Source: Hellea sp. (lineage in GTDB: Bacteria; Pseudomonadota; Alphaproteobacteria; Caulobacterales; Maricaulaceae). From it: a DNA stretch of 64,000 nucleotides. The position numbers and the translations under genes were made by a program. The notes under the pieces are model-generated. The model saw only the letters and a list, made by a program, of their open reading frames with translations, was not told the origin of the DNA and did not search any database. Positions 17,069 to 27,429 of this stretch are shown piece after piece (position 1 is the first letter of the stretch; each line of letters starts with the position of its first letter). The stretch spans positions 12,971 to 76,970 of the forward strand of contig JAHDHS010000003.1 of assembly GCA_020631215.1 (NCBI GenBank). Reading direction: 5' to 3'.

Positions 17069-18748
17069 TTAGGTAAACACATACTCTCCGGGAGCTTGGG
17101 TCAAGGGCGGGAAAGCTTTATTTCCAAGTGACTTTGGCGCGGCCTTCATTTCGCCTGAACGCTCTGACAGCCATTCATTCCAGCGTATCCACCAGCTTTC
17201 ATTGAAGCTTTCAGCGCCTTCAAGCCAGCGGTCTGCCCGGGCCGGGAAGTCTTTATTCGTGAAGTACTTTGCCTTGGGGTTACCGGGCGGGTTTAGCAGG
17301 GATTGCAAGTGGCCGGAATTGGACAGAATAAATTCTGTCTCTCCGCCCATCAGGCGCACATTTCTGTAGCATGCCTTCCACGGCGTAATGTGATCGGTTA
17401 TGCCGGCAACCATGAAACCATCTTGGGTCACATTTCCCAGATCAATGTCATGTCCCATAAATTCGACATTCTTATCGGGGCGGAAACGGCGATCAGACAT
17501 TATGTCCAGATAATCCGAATGCAACTGGGCTGGCAGATTTGTACTGTCATTATTCCAATAAAGAACGTCAAATGGCGGAGGATTTTCGCCCAACAGGTAG
17601 TTATTGACGACATAATTCCAAATCAAATCATTTGGGCGCATCCAGGCGAAAGACCGTCCAAGTTCATCGCCGGATAAAATACCCTTTTTCGCGCTATGAC
17701 GACGGGCGGCTTCGATCGCGGTGTCCGTCACAAATAAGCCCACCTCGGAGTCGGATTTTTTACCGTCCAGCACTGATACCATCAGCGTGTAACAATTCAC
17801 GCGATCATCGCCGCGCGCGGCGAGTTCAGACAGCATTAGCGCCATAGTGATACCGCCGGAACAGGCACCCGTGACGTTGATGCGGGGGCTGCGCGTGATT
17901 TTCTTCACGGCGTCAGAGGCTTCGATCAGGGCTTCGACATAATTGACCAAACCCCAATGGGCGTGCTGCCGCGTCGGGTTGCGCCATGACACAGCAAAGA
18001 CTTGATATCCCATCTTGGTCAAGAACCGGACCATGGATTTGTCGGGCGCTAAGTCTGTCGCGTAGAATTTATTGATTTGCGGCGGAATAATGAAAAGTGG
18101 AATTTTATAAACCTGATCGGTTTTGGGCTGATACTGAATCACTTCCAGCATTTCGGATTTGAAAACGACGGCGCCTTTGGAATTGGCAAGATTTTCACCC
18201 AGTTTAAATGGCCGGCCATCCACTTGGCTCGGCATACCGCCATTATTGCGCAGATCCTCATAGGCATTTTTTAGGCCCTGCACGAGCGAACCACCGCCCG
18301 TTTCAAACAGTTTTTTCATGGCCGCCGGATTGCCAACCAAAGAGTTGGTCGGGGCGAGGGCGTCGACGATGAGGTTGGTCACGAATTGCGCCCGTGCTTG
18401 GTCTGCGGGGTGCATGCGCGAATCTTCGATCCAGCCGTGCAGTTCTTTTTGCATGGCCAGCCAGCTTTGCATGCCCCGGCGATAGAACGGGTTCTTCGTC
18501 CAGGTTTCATCCTTGAAACGGCGGTCACGCGGATTGGCGGCCAGTTCTGACTTGCCCCGGGCAATATCCAGCATTTCACCGGCATAATTTTTCAAATGTT
18601 TCGCTAAGGGCTTTGGCTGTTTAGCGGCATAACCCGCCATAATGCCCAAGGATTTGATGACTTCTGATCGTCGAAACCCAACAAGTGAATTGACGGCGGT
18701 TGTTGATTCTGCGGCCTTTTGGCCGACTTTGCGCGATTTCAAAGCCAT
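17069..18748 (-). CDS. phaC: Class II poly(hydroxyalkanoate) synthase
   Basis: A 559-residue PHA synthase. The lipase-like box GACSGG places the nucleophile at Cys296; Asp452 (GITDHITPW) and His480 (SNSGHLQSL) complete the triad. The stretches FAWMRPNDLIWNYVVNNYLL, DVLYWNNDST and LNPPGNPKAKY are strongly like pseudomonad class II synthases, which polymerise C6-C14 3-hydroxyacyl-CoA. The length also fits class II. It is first in the minus-strand cluster phaC-phaZ-phasin-phaD. A class II enzyme in an alphaproteobacterial setting is less usual than class I. Confidence 0.93.
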   Translation of the reverse strand: MALKSRKVGQKAAESTTAVNSLVGFRRSEVIKSLGIMAGYAAKQPKPLAKHLKNYAGEMLDIARGKSELAANPRDRRFKDETWTKNPFYRRGMQSWLAMQKELHGWIEDSRMHPADQARAQFVTNLIVDALAPTNSLVGNPAAMKKLFETGGGSLVQGLKNAYEDLRNNGGMPSQVDGRPFKLGENLANSKGAVVFKSEMLEVIQYQPKTDQVYKIPLFIIPPQINKFYATDLAPDKSMVRFLTKMGYQVFAVSWRNPTRQHAHWGLVNYVEALIEASDAVKKITRSPRINVTGACSGGITMALMLSELAARGDDRVNCYTLMVSVLDGKKSDSEVGLFVTDTAIEAARRHSAKKGILSGDELGRSFAWMRPNDLIWNYVVNNYLLGENPPPFDVLYWNNDSTNLPAQLHSDYLDIMSDRRFRPDKNVEFMGHDIDLGNVTQDGFMVAGITDHITPWKACYRNVRLMGGETEFILSNSGHLQSLLNPPGNPKAKYFTNKDFPARADRWLEGAESFNESWWIRWNEWLSERSGEMKAAPKSLGNKAFPPLTQAPGEYVFT

Positions 18749-18842
18749 AATTTTATCCCATATCTACGTTTGCGACCAGTAAAGGACAAAACAACGATGC
18801 TTTCAAGTCAAAGCATGGCGCAGGCGAAGCGTTCAAATTTAA

Positions 18843-18888
18843 TAAAAAATGGCGACGCGAACAAAGGGGAGAGAAATTCGCGCCGCCA
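18843..18888 (-). terminator. Terminator after the second phasin-like gene
   Basis: On the minus strand an 11-bp stem with one mismatch (GGCGGCGCGAA with TTCGCGTCGCC) is followed by ATTTTTTATT. A second dyad, TGACCTGA/TCAGGTCA at 18891-18928, lies just before it. Together they separate the gene at 18941-19381 from phaC. Confidence 0.7.
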
Positions 18889-18940
18889 CCTGACCTGAAA
18901 TCAAATAAGGGGAGGAAATGTCAGGTCATACAATGAAAGC

Positions 18941-19381
18941 TTAAGCGGCTTTCTTTGTTGTTTTGCGAGTTGTTGTCTTGGCGGCAGGTTTTTTAGCCTT
19001 AGCCATTTTCGCAATTTTCTTGTTCAAAGACGCGATCTCTGTTTCCAGCTCTTTGACTTGGTCATTGGCAGAGAAAGGCAGCTTGATGCCGACTTTGCTG
19101 GTTTTGTCAGCCAGTTGCTCAGTCGCTTTGATCTGTGTTTCTTTGGCAAATACAGTCGCTTTGCTCTCGATCTCTTCGCCTTTAACAACGAGTGTTTCGA
19201 TGAACTCTTTGCGCGCTGCGCGGTATTTTTCGAAACGTGTTTTCGCTTCTTCGAAAGCTACGACGTGCAGGCCAACATAGGCCAGAGCGCCTTTGCGAGC
19301 GGCCTCAACCACTTTCAATGTTTCTTTTTCAGTTGTCTCAACAGCTTTCTTGGCTGTCTTGGCAGTTTTTGTCTTAGCCAT
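18941..19381 (-). CDS. Phasin-like protein with Lys/Thr-rich tail
   Basis: A 146-residue helical protein. The core (residues about 20-100) is an amphipathic helix-rich segment with ARKGALAYVGLHVVAFEEAKTRF, as in phasins. A coiled coil VKELETEIASLNKKIAKMAK follows, and the C terminus is AAKTTTRKTTKKAA. By composition and position before phaC it is likely a second granule-associated protein. It has its own terminator. The SD GGAGG lies 6 bases before the ATG. The family call is from composition and context rather than a clear motif. Confidence 0.7.
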   Translation of the reverse strand: MAKTKTAKTAKKAVETTEKETLKVVEAARKGALAYVGLHVVAFEEAKTRFEKYRAARKEFIETLVVKGEEIESKATVFAKETQIKATEQLADKTSKVGIKLPFSANDQVKELETEIASLNKKIAKMAKAKKPAAKTTTRKTTKKAA

Positions 19382-19468
19382 GATGGCCTCCTTGATGATG
19401 GGCGATCTAAGTTCACCCGCGTTTCCATGATGCCTAAATAAGAAGAAAGTTTAGAAAGCGCGTCCTAA

Positions 19469-20737
<1,269 letters not shown>

Positions 20738-20743
20738 GGCAGA

Positions 20744-23692
20744 CTACCCGTAGAACTGGAAGTCTGCCGCGTCGATCGTCATATTTGATCCATCATGGCT
20801 GATCAGGGTGATGGAATTATTGCCCGTCCCGTCATCCAGAGTCAGGGTCACTGTGTTTGTGCCATTACCCGTGATGATGAAATCCGAAATGTCATCGGCC
20901 ACAGCGGAGAAGACCCGAAGGAAATCAAGTCCGTCTTCGTAATCCGTGATCGTGTCCTGACCAAAGGCGGCCTCGACAAAGAGGAATTGGTCGCGATCTG
21001 CGCCGCCCGTCATGTCATCATTGCCAGTGCCGCCTTGCAGCGTGTCACGCGCGCCATTGCCAAATAATGTATCATCATCTGCGCCGCCTTGCAGGAAGTC
21101 GACCGACGCCCCGCCAATCAAAGTATCATCTCCGCCAAAGCCGGAGAACCTTGCTCGCGCTGCACCCGTCTGCATGAAATCCCCCGCCGTAAGCGAGCCA
21201 AAGAAGCTTTCAATCGAGGAAAAGGTATCGCCCGCTGCGTCGCCTGCGTTCAAAGCCTGATTGTCCAGCCGGATCGTGACCCCGATTGTACTGCTGCGCG
21301 CATCAAAAGCGTCCCGGCCTGTGCCGCCGGAAAAGATATCCGCCCCGCCGCTGTCCAGAACAAAGCGGTCATTGCCCGCCGCACCGGTAAAGCGGTTATC
21401 CAGCTCATTACCGCTCGTCACGAAATTCCCTGTGCCCTGGAAGTTGACCCGCTCCAGATTGTCACCATCTGTCAGGAAATAGACATTCAAAGTCGTATTG
21501 ATGATGTCATAGCCCGAGCCCGCCGTTCCAAGTTCGGTGATCACATCGCCTGCATTATCGACAAAATAGATGTCATTACCCGATCCGCCGGTCATGTCAT
21601 CCGCGCCCAAGCCGCCATCCAGAATGTCATTCTGCGTCCCGCCATCGAGCGTATCATTGCCGTCACCGCCATTGAGCGTGTCATTCTGCGCCCCGCCAAT
21701 CAGCGTGTCATTGCCGCCATTGCCATTTAAGACTTGATCTCCCGCCCCGCCTGTCATGATGTTGGTTCCACTCGTACCTTCAACCGTGAAGTTAGAGTTT
21801 GATGTAGTCCCGTCAAAATTCTCGAAATTAGTAACAGCTAAAACAGCAGTGCCAAATGTCCATGTGCCGCCGCTCAGGTCAACGACATTCGTTGCAGTAT
21901 CAAACGCAAAATCCGCAATCTCAAACGTGTCAATCCCTGTGCCGCCATCGCCAGTTTCAGATACTGAAATAGGATTACGAAAGATAATTCTGTCATTCCC
22001 ATTATCTCCATTCAGGGTATCACTCCCATCTCCGCCATCAAGAATGTCGTCACCATCCCCTCCATTAAGAGTGTCATCACCATTATCCCCATTGAGGATA
22101 TCATTTCCGTCTCCGCCATTGAGTGTATCATTATCATTACCGCCATTGAGCGTATCATTCCCGCCTAAGCCGTTGAGGATATCAGCACCATTTTGGCCGG
22201 CCAGGACATTAACCCCGCCATTGCCGGTTATGTCATCATCGCCATTGGAGCCTGTCACATTTTCAACATTGGTGATTGTGTCCGTGCCAAAATTGTCGAC
22301 AGCGGAATTTGTGGACAAATTAACTGTGACACCAAAGGCGATTTCGGATTCAAAATAATTGACGATATCAATTCCAGCGCCACCATCGATCATATCATCG
22401 CCGCGCCCGCCAAAGAGCGTATCATTACCGGTTCCGCCATTGAGAATATCATCACCACGTCCGCCAGCTAAAGTGTCATTCCCGGATCCGCCATTCAACG
22501 TGTCATTCCCGCCGATATAATCCAAGCTGGTAAATCCAGTGTCGCCAAAGATTTGATCGTCCCCGCTGCCGCCATCCAGCACATCATCACCGCCGGTAAA
22601 ATCACCGCCGGAGAAGAAAATGACATCTCCATATATTATGTCACTGCCATCGCCCCCATCTATCTGGTCATTCCCGCCAACTAATACACCGCTGGAGCTT
22701 TCACCCTCGCCATAGAGCTCATCATTACCATCTCCGCCAAAGAGCATGTCGTCGCCGCCCTGGACATAGGCACCCGCATTAACAGTGAACACATCACCGG
22801 CGTAAAAATCGTTCCCTGTACTGCCATTAATTGTGTCACTGCCGCCTTCGACATATGACCCGGCCTCTGCAAGTCCTACATCACCTGAGAAAACAGCAAA
22901 TTCTCCTGCTGCTGTCGAAGTCGTGAGACTATCATTCCCGCCAATAGTCGTGGAACCGTCCGTCGCGATTACGGCATCGCCAGCCGCTACCTGTCCGTTC
23001 AATGCCGCTAAGGTGATGGTGTCATCCCCGCCAATCAGCGTGCGATTATTAATAAAAACATCGCCACTGGCCTGTTCGCCGCTTATCGCAGATGACGTGC
23101 TGCGGGCATTATTGATAGTATCATTCCCGCCGATAACGATGCCGTCATTCGTATAGGCATCGCCATAGAAAATCCCGACCGCTGTTGTGCTGTCCGTGCC
23201 ATTATAGATATCATCACCGCCGTTTAGAGTACCTCCGGCGGCGATATTCACGGCATCCCCCATCAGATAAGTGTTAAACACCGCCGAGGCTGTAAAGGTA
23301 TCATCGCCTGCCATTAAAGCGGCAAGCAGGCCTTCCGGCGTGTCCAGATCACTCAAACCGCCCCCGCCGATATAGTCGGCAAAATCCAGATTTAGGCCTG
23401 AAAACTCTATGTCATGCGTACCGTTGCGATCCACATCATTGCGCAACATGTTCAGAATGCCGGATGTCGGGGCCTGATTAAATTCAGCCCCGCTGTCTGG
23501 GACGTTCATATCTGTGCCAAACATAGTCAGAATATAAAGGCCCGTTGTACTGTCATCATAGACCACTTGTGTGCGATCAGTCGGCCCCGTGCCGCCCGTG
23601 CCCGCCCCGGGGAGTGCAGTGAATAAATCCCAATTGGTTAAATCCCGCAAATCAACAATATTCGTAGCGGATGCTGTGGTGATGGTCGGCAT
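20744..23692 (-). CDS. RTX calcium-binding protein, 982 residues, with ~30-residue repeats
   Basis: A secreted RTX protein. Residues 1-125 form a non-repeat N domain. Residues about 128-400 hold ten GGxD motifs spaced 27-33 residues apart, each followed about 15-18 residues later by a GD, an unusual long-period repeat. Residues about 400-565 are canonical nonapeptides such as GGDGNDTLN. A further repeat block near 650-700 leads to a C-terminal part shared with the neighbouring gene. There is no N-terminal signal peptide; such proteins leave by type I secretion using a C-terminal signal. AGGAGG precedes the ATG. Calcium binding follows from the family. Adhesion or matrix roles are possible. 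Confidence 0.9.
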   Translation of the reverse strand: MPTITTASATNIVDLRDLTNWDLFTALPGAGTGGTGPTDRTQVVYDDSTTGLYILTMFGTDMNVPDSGAEFNQAPTSGILNMLRNDVDRNGTHDIEFSGLNLDFADYIGGGGLSDLDTPEGLLAALMAGDDTFTASAVFNTYLMGDAVNIAAGGTLNGGDDIYNGTDSTTAVGIFYGDAYTNDGIVIGGNDTINNARSTSSAISGEQASGDVFINNRTLIGGDDTITLAALNGQVAAGDAVIATDGSTTIGGNDSLTTSTAAGEFAVFSGDVGLAEAGSYVEGGSDTINGSTGNDFYAGDVFTVNAGAYVQGGDDMLFGGDGNDELYGEGESSSGVLVGGNDQIDGGDGSDIIYGDVIFFSGGDFTGGDDVLDGGSGDDQIFGDTGFTSLDYIGGNDTLNGGSGNDTLAGGRGDDILNGGTGNDTLFGGRGDDMIDGGAGIDIVNYFESEIAFGVTVNLSTNSAVDNFGTDTITNVENVTGSNGDDDITGNGGVNVLAGQNGADILNGLGGNDTLNGGNDNDTLNGGDGNDILNGDNGDDTLNGGDGDDILDGGDGSDTLNGDNGNDRIIFRNPISVSETGDGGTGIDTFEIADFAFDTATNVVDLSGGTWTFGTAVLAVTNFENFDGTTSNSNFTVEGTSGTNIMTGGAGDQVLNGNGGNDTLIGGAQNDTLNGGDGNDTLDGGTQNDILDGGLGADDMTGGSGNDIYFVDNAGDVITELGTAGSGYDIINTTLNVYFLTDGDNLERVNFQGTGNFVTSGNELDNRFTGAAGNDRFVLDSGGADIFSGGTGRDAFDARSSTIGVTIRLDNQALNAGDAAGDTFSSIESFFGSLTAGDFMQTGAARARFSGFGGDDTLIGGASVDFLQGGADDDTLFGNGARDTLQGGTGNDDMTGGADRDQFLFVEAAFGQDTITDYEDGLDFLRVFSAVADDISDFIITGNGTNTVTLTLDDGTGNNSITLISHDGSNMTIDAADFQFYG

Positions 23693-23826
23693 GATGTCCT
23701 CCTGTAATGCCCCGCGGCTTTACGCCGTTACAAAAGTGAGAACGCCCAATATCTATACCCGCGCCCCCACGGTATGGGTGGTATCTAGCAGATTATGAAA
23801 TCAGAGTCGAGATGACCGCGCTAAGC

Positions 23827-25386
23827 TTAGTAAAACAGGACGTCTCCGGCATCGATCGTCATATTTGATCCATCATGACTGATCAGCATTATAGAGTTAC
23901 TGCCCGTTCCATCATCCAGCGTCAGCGTCACAGTTGATGTCCCGTTACCCGTGATAATGAAGTCGTTGATATTATCGGCCACAGCAGAGAAGACCTTCAG
24001 GTAATCCAAGTCATCTTCGAAATCCATGACCATATCCTGACCGAAATTCGCTTCGACAAAGAGGAACTGATCACGGTCCACGCCGCCTGTCATCATATCA
24101 TTGCCCGTGCCGCCATGCAGCGTATCGCGGGCTTCATGGCCTTCCAGCGTATCATTATCCGCCCCGCCTTGAAGGAAATCAACTGAGGTGCCGCCGATTA
24201 GCGTATCATTGCCGCCAAAGCCAGAAAAGCGTGCCCGCGCCGCGCCGGTCTGCATGTAGTCAGCTTCCGTCAGTGACCCGAAAAAAGCCTCGATAGAGGC
24301 AAATGTATCACCGGAAGCATCCCCGTCATTCAGGGTTTGATCATCGAGCCGAACCGTGATGCCCGTTGTGCTGAGGCGCGCGTCAAAATAATCCCGTCCT
24401 GACCCGCCAGAGAAGGTGTCCGCACCGCCGCTGTCGAGCACAAATCGGTCATTCCCGGCATTACCGTTCATGAGGTTATCCAGCTCATTCCCGCGCGTGA
24501 CAAAATTGCCGGTGCCTTGGAAGATAACGCGGTCCAGATGATCACCATCGGTCAGGAAATGAACATTCAGAGTCGTGTTGACGGTGTCATATCCCTGACC
24601 GGCCAGTTCAGTAATGTTGTCGCCAACATTATCGACATAATAGACATCATTTCCGTTCCCACCCGTCATGTCATCCGCGCCCAGCCCCCCATCAATGACG
24701 TCATTACCGCCAAAAGACCGGATCGTGTCATTGCCGTCTCCGGCAAAGGCTGTTGCATTGCCGGTTATGTCAAACAGGATGTCATTATCCCCCGCATCAC
24801 CCGTCACCGTTGCATTGAGCGGAGCCGTTATGAAGTTGAATATAGAAATGTTCTCGAAATTGGTGAATGTGCCGGAATTTCCATATCCGTCATTGATAAT
24901 CTGACCTGTTGCCATATTCACGACGATATCTTGATCGGCTTCTACCGTATCAAAATTGCCGTCTAAACCGCCACCCGCAGCGCCGTCCGCAGCGTGATAT
25001 TGAGCGGCTTGTAACTGAAGCCTGTCGATCCCCGCCCCGCCGTCAAATGTTCCGGCAGCTTGGGCAAAAATAAAATCATCCCCGCCATGCCCATTCAGGA
25101 TATCATTCACGCCATTGGTCAGTAGGCGGTTATCATTATTATCGCCATCTATAGTATCGACAAAGACTGTCCCAACCTGAAAATTTTCGACATTCACCAT
25201 GGTTTCGCTATTGCCGAAGCCATCATTTGAAATCGTATTGATGCGCATATCGGCGATGACCGCTTGTGTGGGATTGTCAAAGATATTGACCCGGATGGTG
25301 TCCACTCCCGCGCCTCCATCAAAACTATCCGCATCAGGCGTTCCAACGAAAAGGTCATCTCCGGCTCCACCGATAAAACTTGGCAT
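23827..25386 (-). CDS. RTX calcium-binding protein, 519 residues, paralogue of its neighbour
   Basis: A second RTX protein just upstream of the first on the same strand (134-base gap). Nonapeptide-like motifs appear at the N terminus (GGAGDDLFVG, then GGAGVDTIRV) and near residues 210-245. From GGLGADDMTGG to the end (about 290 residues) it matches the C-terminal part of the 982-residue protein almost without gaps: both have a run reading FGGxDTLIGG, then SVDFLQGGAD, RDQFLFVEA and TLISHDGSNMTIDA. The shared end probably contains the type I secretion signal. The N-terminal 220 residues differ. AGGAG lies before the ATG. The pair arose by duplication or module sharing. Confidence 0.9.
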   Translation of the reverse strand: MPSFIGGAGDDLFVGTPDADSFDGGAGVDTIRVNIFDNPTQAVIADMRINTISNDGFGNSETMVNVENFQVGTVFVDTIDGDNNDNRLLTNGVNDILNGHGGDDFIFAQAAGTFDGGAGIDRLQLQAAQYHAADGAAGGGLDGNFDTVEADQDIVVNMATGQIINDGYGNSGTFTNFENISIFNFITAPLNATVTGDAGDNDILFDITGNATAFAGDGNDTIRSFGGNDVIDGGLGADDMTGGNGNDVYYVDNVGDNITELAGQGYDTVNTTLNVHFLTDGDHLDRVIFQGTGNFVTRGNELDNLMNGNAGNDRFVLDSGGADTFSGGSGRDYFDARLSTTGITVRLDDQTLNDGDASGDTFASIEAFFGSLTEADYMQTGAARARFSGFGGNDTLIGGTSVDFLQGGADNDTLEGHEARDTLHGGTGNDMMTGGVDRDQFLFVEANFGQDMVMDFEDDLDYLKVFSAVADNINDFIITGNGTSTVTLTLDDGTGSNSIMLISHDGSNMTIDAGDVLFY

Positions 25387-25545
25387 GGTCTTTCTCCTAA
25401 TAGTCTAAGTCTCGACATAAATTGACTGAACAGGGACTGTCCCGCCGTGATGGGTGTCACGCCACGCGCATTTTATCTCACGGGCCATCCACAAGAGGAT
25501 GCTTATGGAAATGGTTTTTAGGAGCGGGCAGCGATAAGGTGGTGC

Positions 25546-27429
25546 ATGGCCGAGCCCCAAAAAGTGATTCGTGATGCCGATGCCGCGCCTTTGCCGCGGA
25601 TCAAGCGCCTGCCCAATGAAACCGTCAACCGGATCGCGGCGGGGGAGGTGATTGAACGCCCGGCCAGCGTGATTAAAGAGCTGGTTGAAAATGCGCTGGA
25701 TGCGGGCGCGCGGCAGATTGATATCCGTTATGAAGATGGCGGGCGGCGGGTGATCACGGTGACCGATGACGGCTGCGGCATGGGGCCCGATGATCTGCCG
25801 CTCGCCATAGAACGCCACGCGACATCCAAGCTCTCCAAGGGTGAGAATGGTCATTGGGATTTGCTGAATATCGGGACGATGGGTTTTCGCGGTGAGGCCT
25901 TGCCCAGCATTGGGTCGGTCGCGCGGGTTAACATCACATCCCAGACACAAGACACTGAAAATGCCTGGGAATTATCCGTAGAGGGCGGGGCGATAAAACC
26001 CCTAAAACCCGCGCCGCGTTTTGGTCTTTCTGGTACGCGTATTGATGTGCGCGATTTGTTTTACGCCACGCCGGCGCGGCTGAAATTCCTGAAATCCGAG
26101 CGCAGTGAGGCCCTGGCCATATCCGATGTCATCAAGCGTCTCGCTATGGCCAATCCCCGCGTCGGATTCACACTGGGTAATGCCCAGCGCACGACGCTTA
26201 AACTCTCGGCGGGAAAAGATCAGCTCACTAGGCTGTCATCGATTTTGGGCCGTGATTTTGGGGACAACGCTATTGCCGTGGACGCCGAGCGCGAGGGCAT
26301 TCACCTGTCCGGCTTTGCGGGCCTGCCGACCTATTCGCGCGGCAGCAGCCAACATCAATATCTCTTCGTCAATGGCCGCCCGGTCAAAGACCGCCTGCTG
26401 CACGGGGCCGTGCGCGGGGCCTATCAAGACTTTCTGGCGCGGGATCGCCATCCGGTTGTAGCGCTTTATGTCGAGCTCCCGCGCGAGCATGTGGACGTCA
26501 ATGTCCATCCGGCCAAAACCGAAGTGCGGTTTCGCAATCCGGGATTGGTGCGCGGGCTGATCGTCTCGGCGCTGCGCCATGCTCTCGCGGCGGCCGGGCA
26601 CCGCGCCAGCACCACGGTCAGTGATTATGCGCTGGGCAAAATCCAGACGTCTCAAGCCCAATATGGGTTTCAGCAAAATTATAACCGCCCCGGACAGGCC
26701 GCGCCCTATCGTCATGACCCGGCCATGCATCCGCTCGTTGATGGGTTTGGCTATGGCGGGAAGGTGGAGGAAGACGCGGAAGCTTTCACGTCTTCCGAAC
26801 ACCTCTCAGGAAATGCGGCTTCCCCGCAGGATCAAACCGACCTCACGGCCAACCCGCTGGGCGCCGCCCGGGCACAACTGCATGAAACCTATGTCGTTGC
26901 ACAGACAGCCGACGGCATTGTGATTGTCGACCAACATGCCGCCCATGAACGCCTCGTCTATGAACGCATGAAGGCCGCCATGGCCGATAAGGGCGTGGAG
27001 CGGCAGGCGCTACTCATCCCCGATATTGTCGATCTGGGCGAAACGGACGCCGCTCGCGTGCTGTCCCGCGCCGACGAGCTCGCCGAAATGGGCCTGATGA
27101 TAGAGGCGTTTGGGGCAGGGGCCGTCGCCGTGCGCGAAACACCTGCGCTGCTGGGCGAAATGGATGTGCAGGGACTTTTGCGCGATCTGGCCGATGATCT
27201 ATCCGAATATGATGAGGCGCTCAGCCTGAAAGAACGGTTCGAACATGTCTGCGGTACCATGGCCTGCCATGGCTCCGTCCGCGCAGGGCGCCGCTTGGGC
27301 GCGGCGGAAATGAACGCGCTGCTACGTGAAATGGAAGCCACCCCGCATTCAGGCCAATGCAATCACGGCCGCCCGACCTATGTGGAGCTGAAGCTGGCTG
27401 ATATTGAACGGCTATTTGGGCGGCGGTAG
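25546..27429 (+). CDS. mutL: DNA mismatch repair protein MutL, endonuclease type
   Basis: A 627-residue MutL. The GHKL ATPase has [19 protein letters not shown], the DAGA box and DDGCGM in the first 90 residues, then [10 protein letters not shown]. The C-terminal dimerisation domain carries [12 protein letters not shown] (about residue 462 on), which fits the DQHA-x2-E-x4-E metal motif of MutL proteins with nicking activity. ACHGSVRAG and GQCNHGRP are the other site segments. This fits bacteria without MutH. MutL links MutS recognition to strand incision. The start ATG at 25546 has AAGGTGG upstream. It is divergent from the second RTX gene. Confidence 0.96.
   Translation: MAEPQKVIRDADAAPLPRIKRLPNETVNRIAAGEVIERPASVIKELVENALDAGARQIDIRYEDGGRRVITVTDDGCGMGPDDLPLAIERHATSKLSKGENGHWDLLNIGTMGFRGEALPSIGSVARVNITSQTQDTENAWELSVEGGAIKPLKPAPRFGLSGTRIDVRDLFYATPARLKFLKSERSEALAISDVIKRLAMANPRVGFTLGNAQRTTLKLSAGKDQLTRLSSILGRDFGDNAIAVDAEREGIHLSGFAGLPTYSRGSSQHQYLFVNGRPVKDRLLHGAVRGAYQDFLARDRHPVVALYVELPREHVDVNVHPAKTEVRFRNPGLVRGLIVSALRHALAAAGHRASTTVSDYALGKIQTSQAQYGFQQNYNRPGQAAPYRHDPAMHPLVDGFGYGGKVEEDAEAFTSSEHLSGNAASPQDQTDLTANPLGAARAQLHETYVVAQTADGIVIVDQHAAHERLVYERMKAAMADKGVERQALLIPDIVDLGETDAARVLSRADELAEMGLMIEAFGAGAVAVRETPALLGEMDVQGLLRDLADDLSEYDEALSLKERFEHVCGTMACHGSVRAGRRLGAAEMNALLREMEATPHSGQCNHGRPTYVELKLADIERLFGRR

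Noticed and set aside
20744-25386. Possible CRISPR or tandem-repeat array in the RTX region
   Set aside because: The repeated bases encode degenerate GGxGxDxLx units in one long frame, with no identical repeats or regular spacers.
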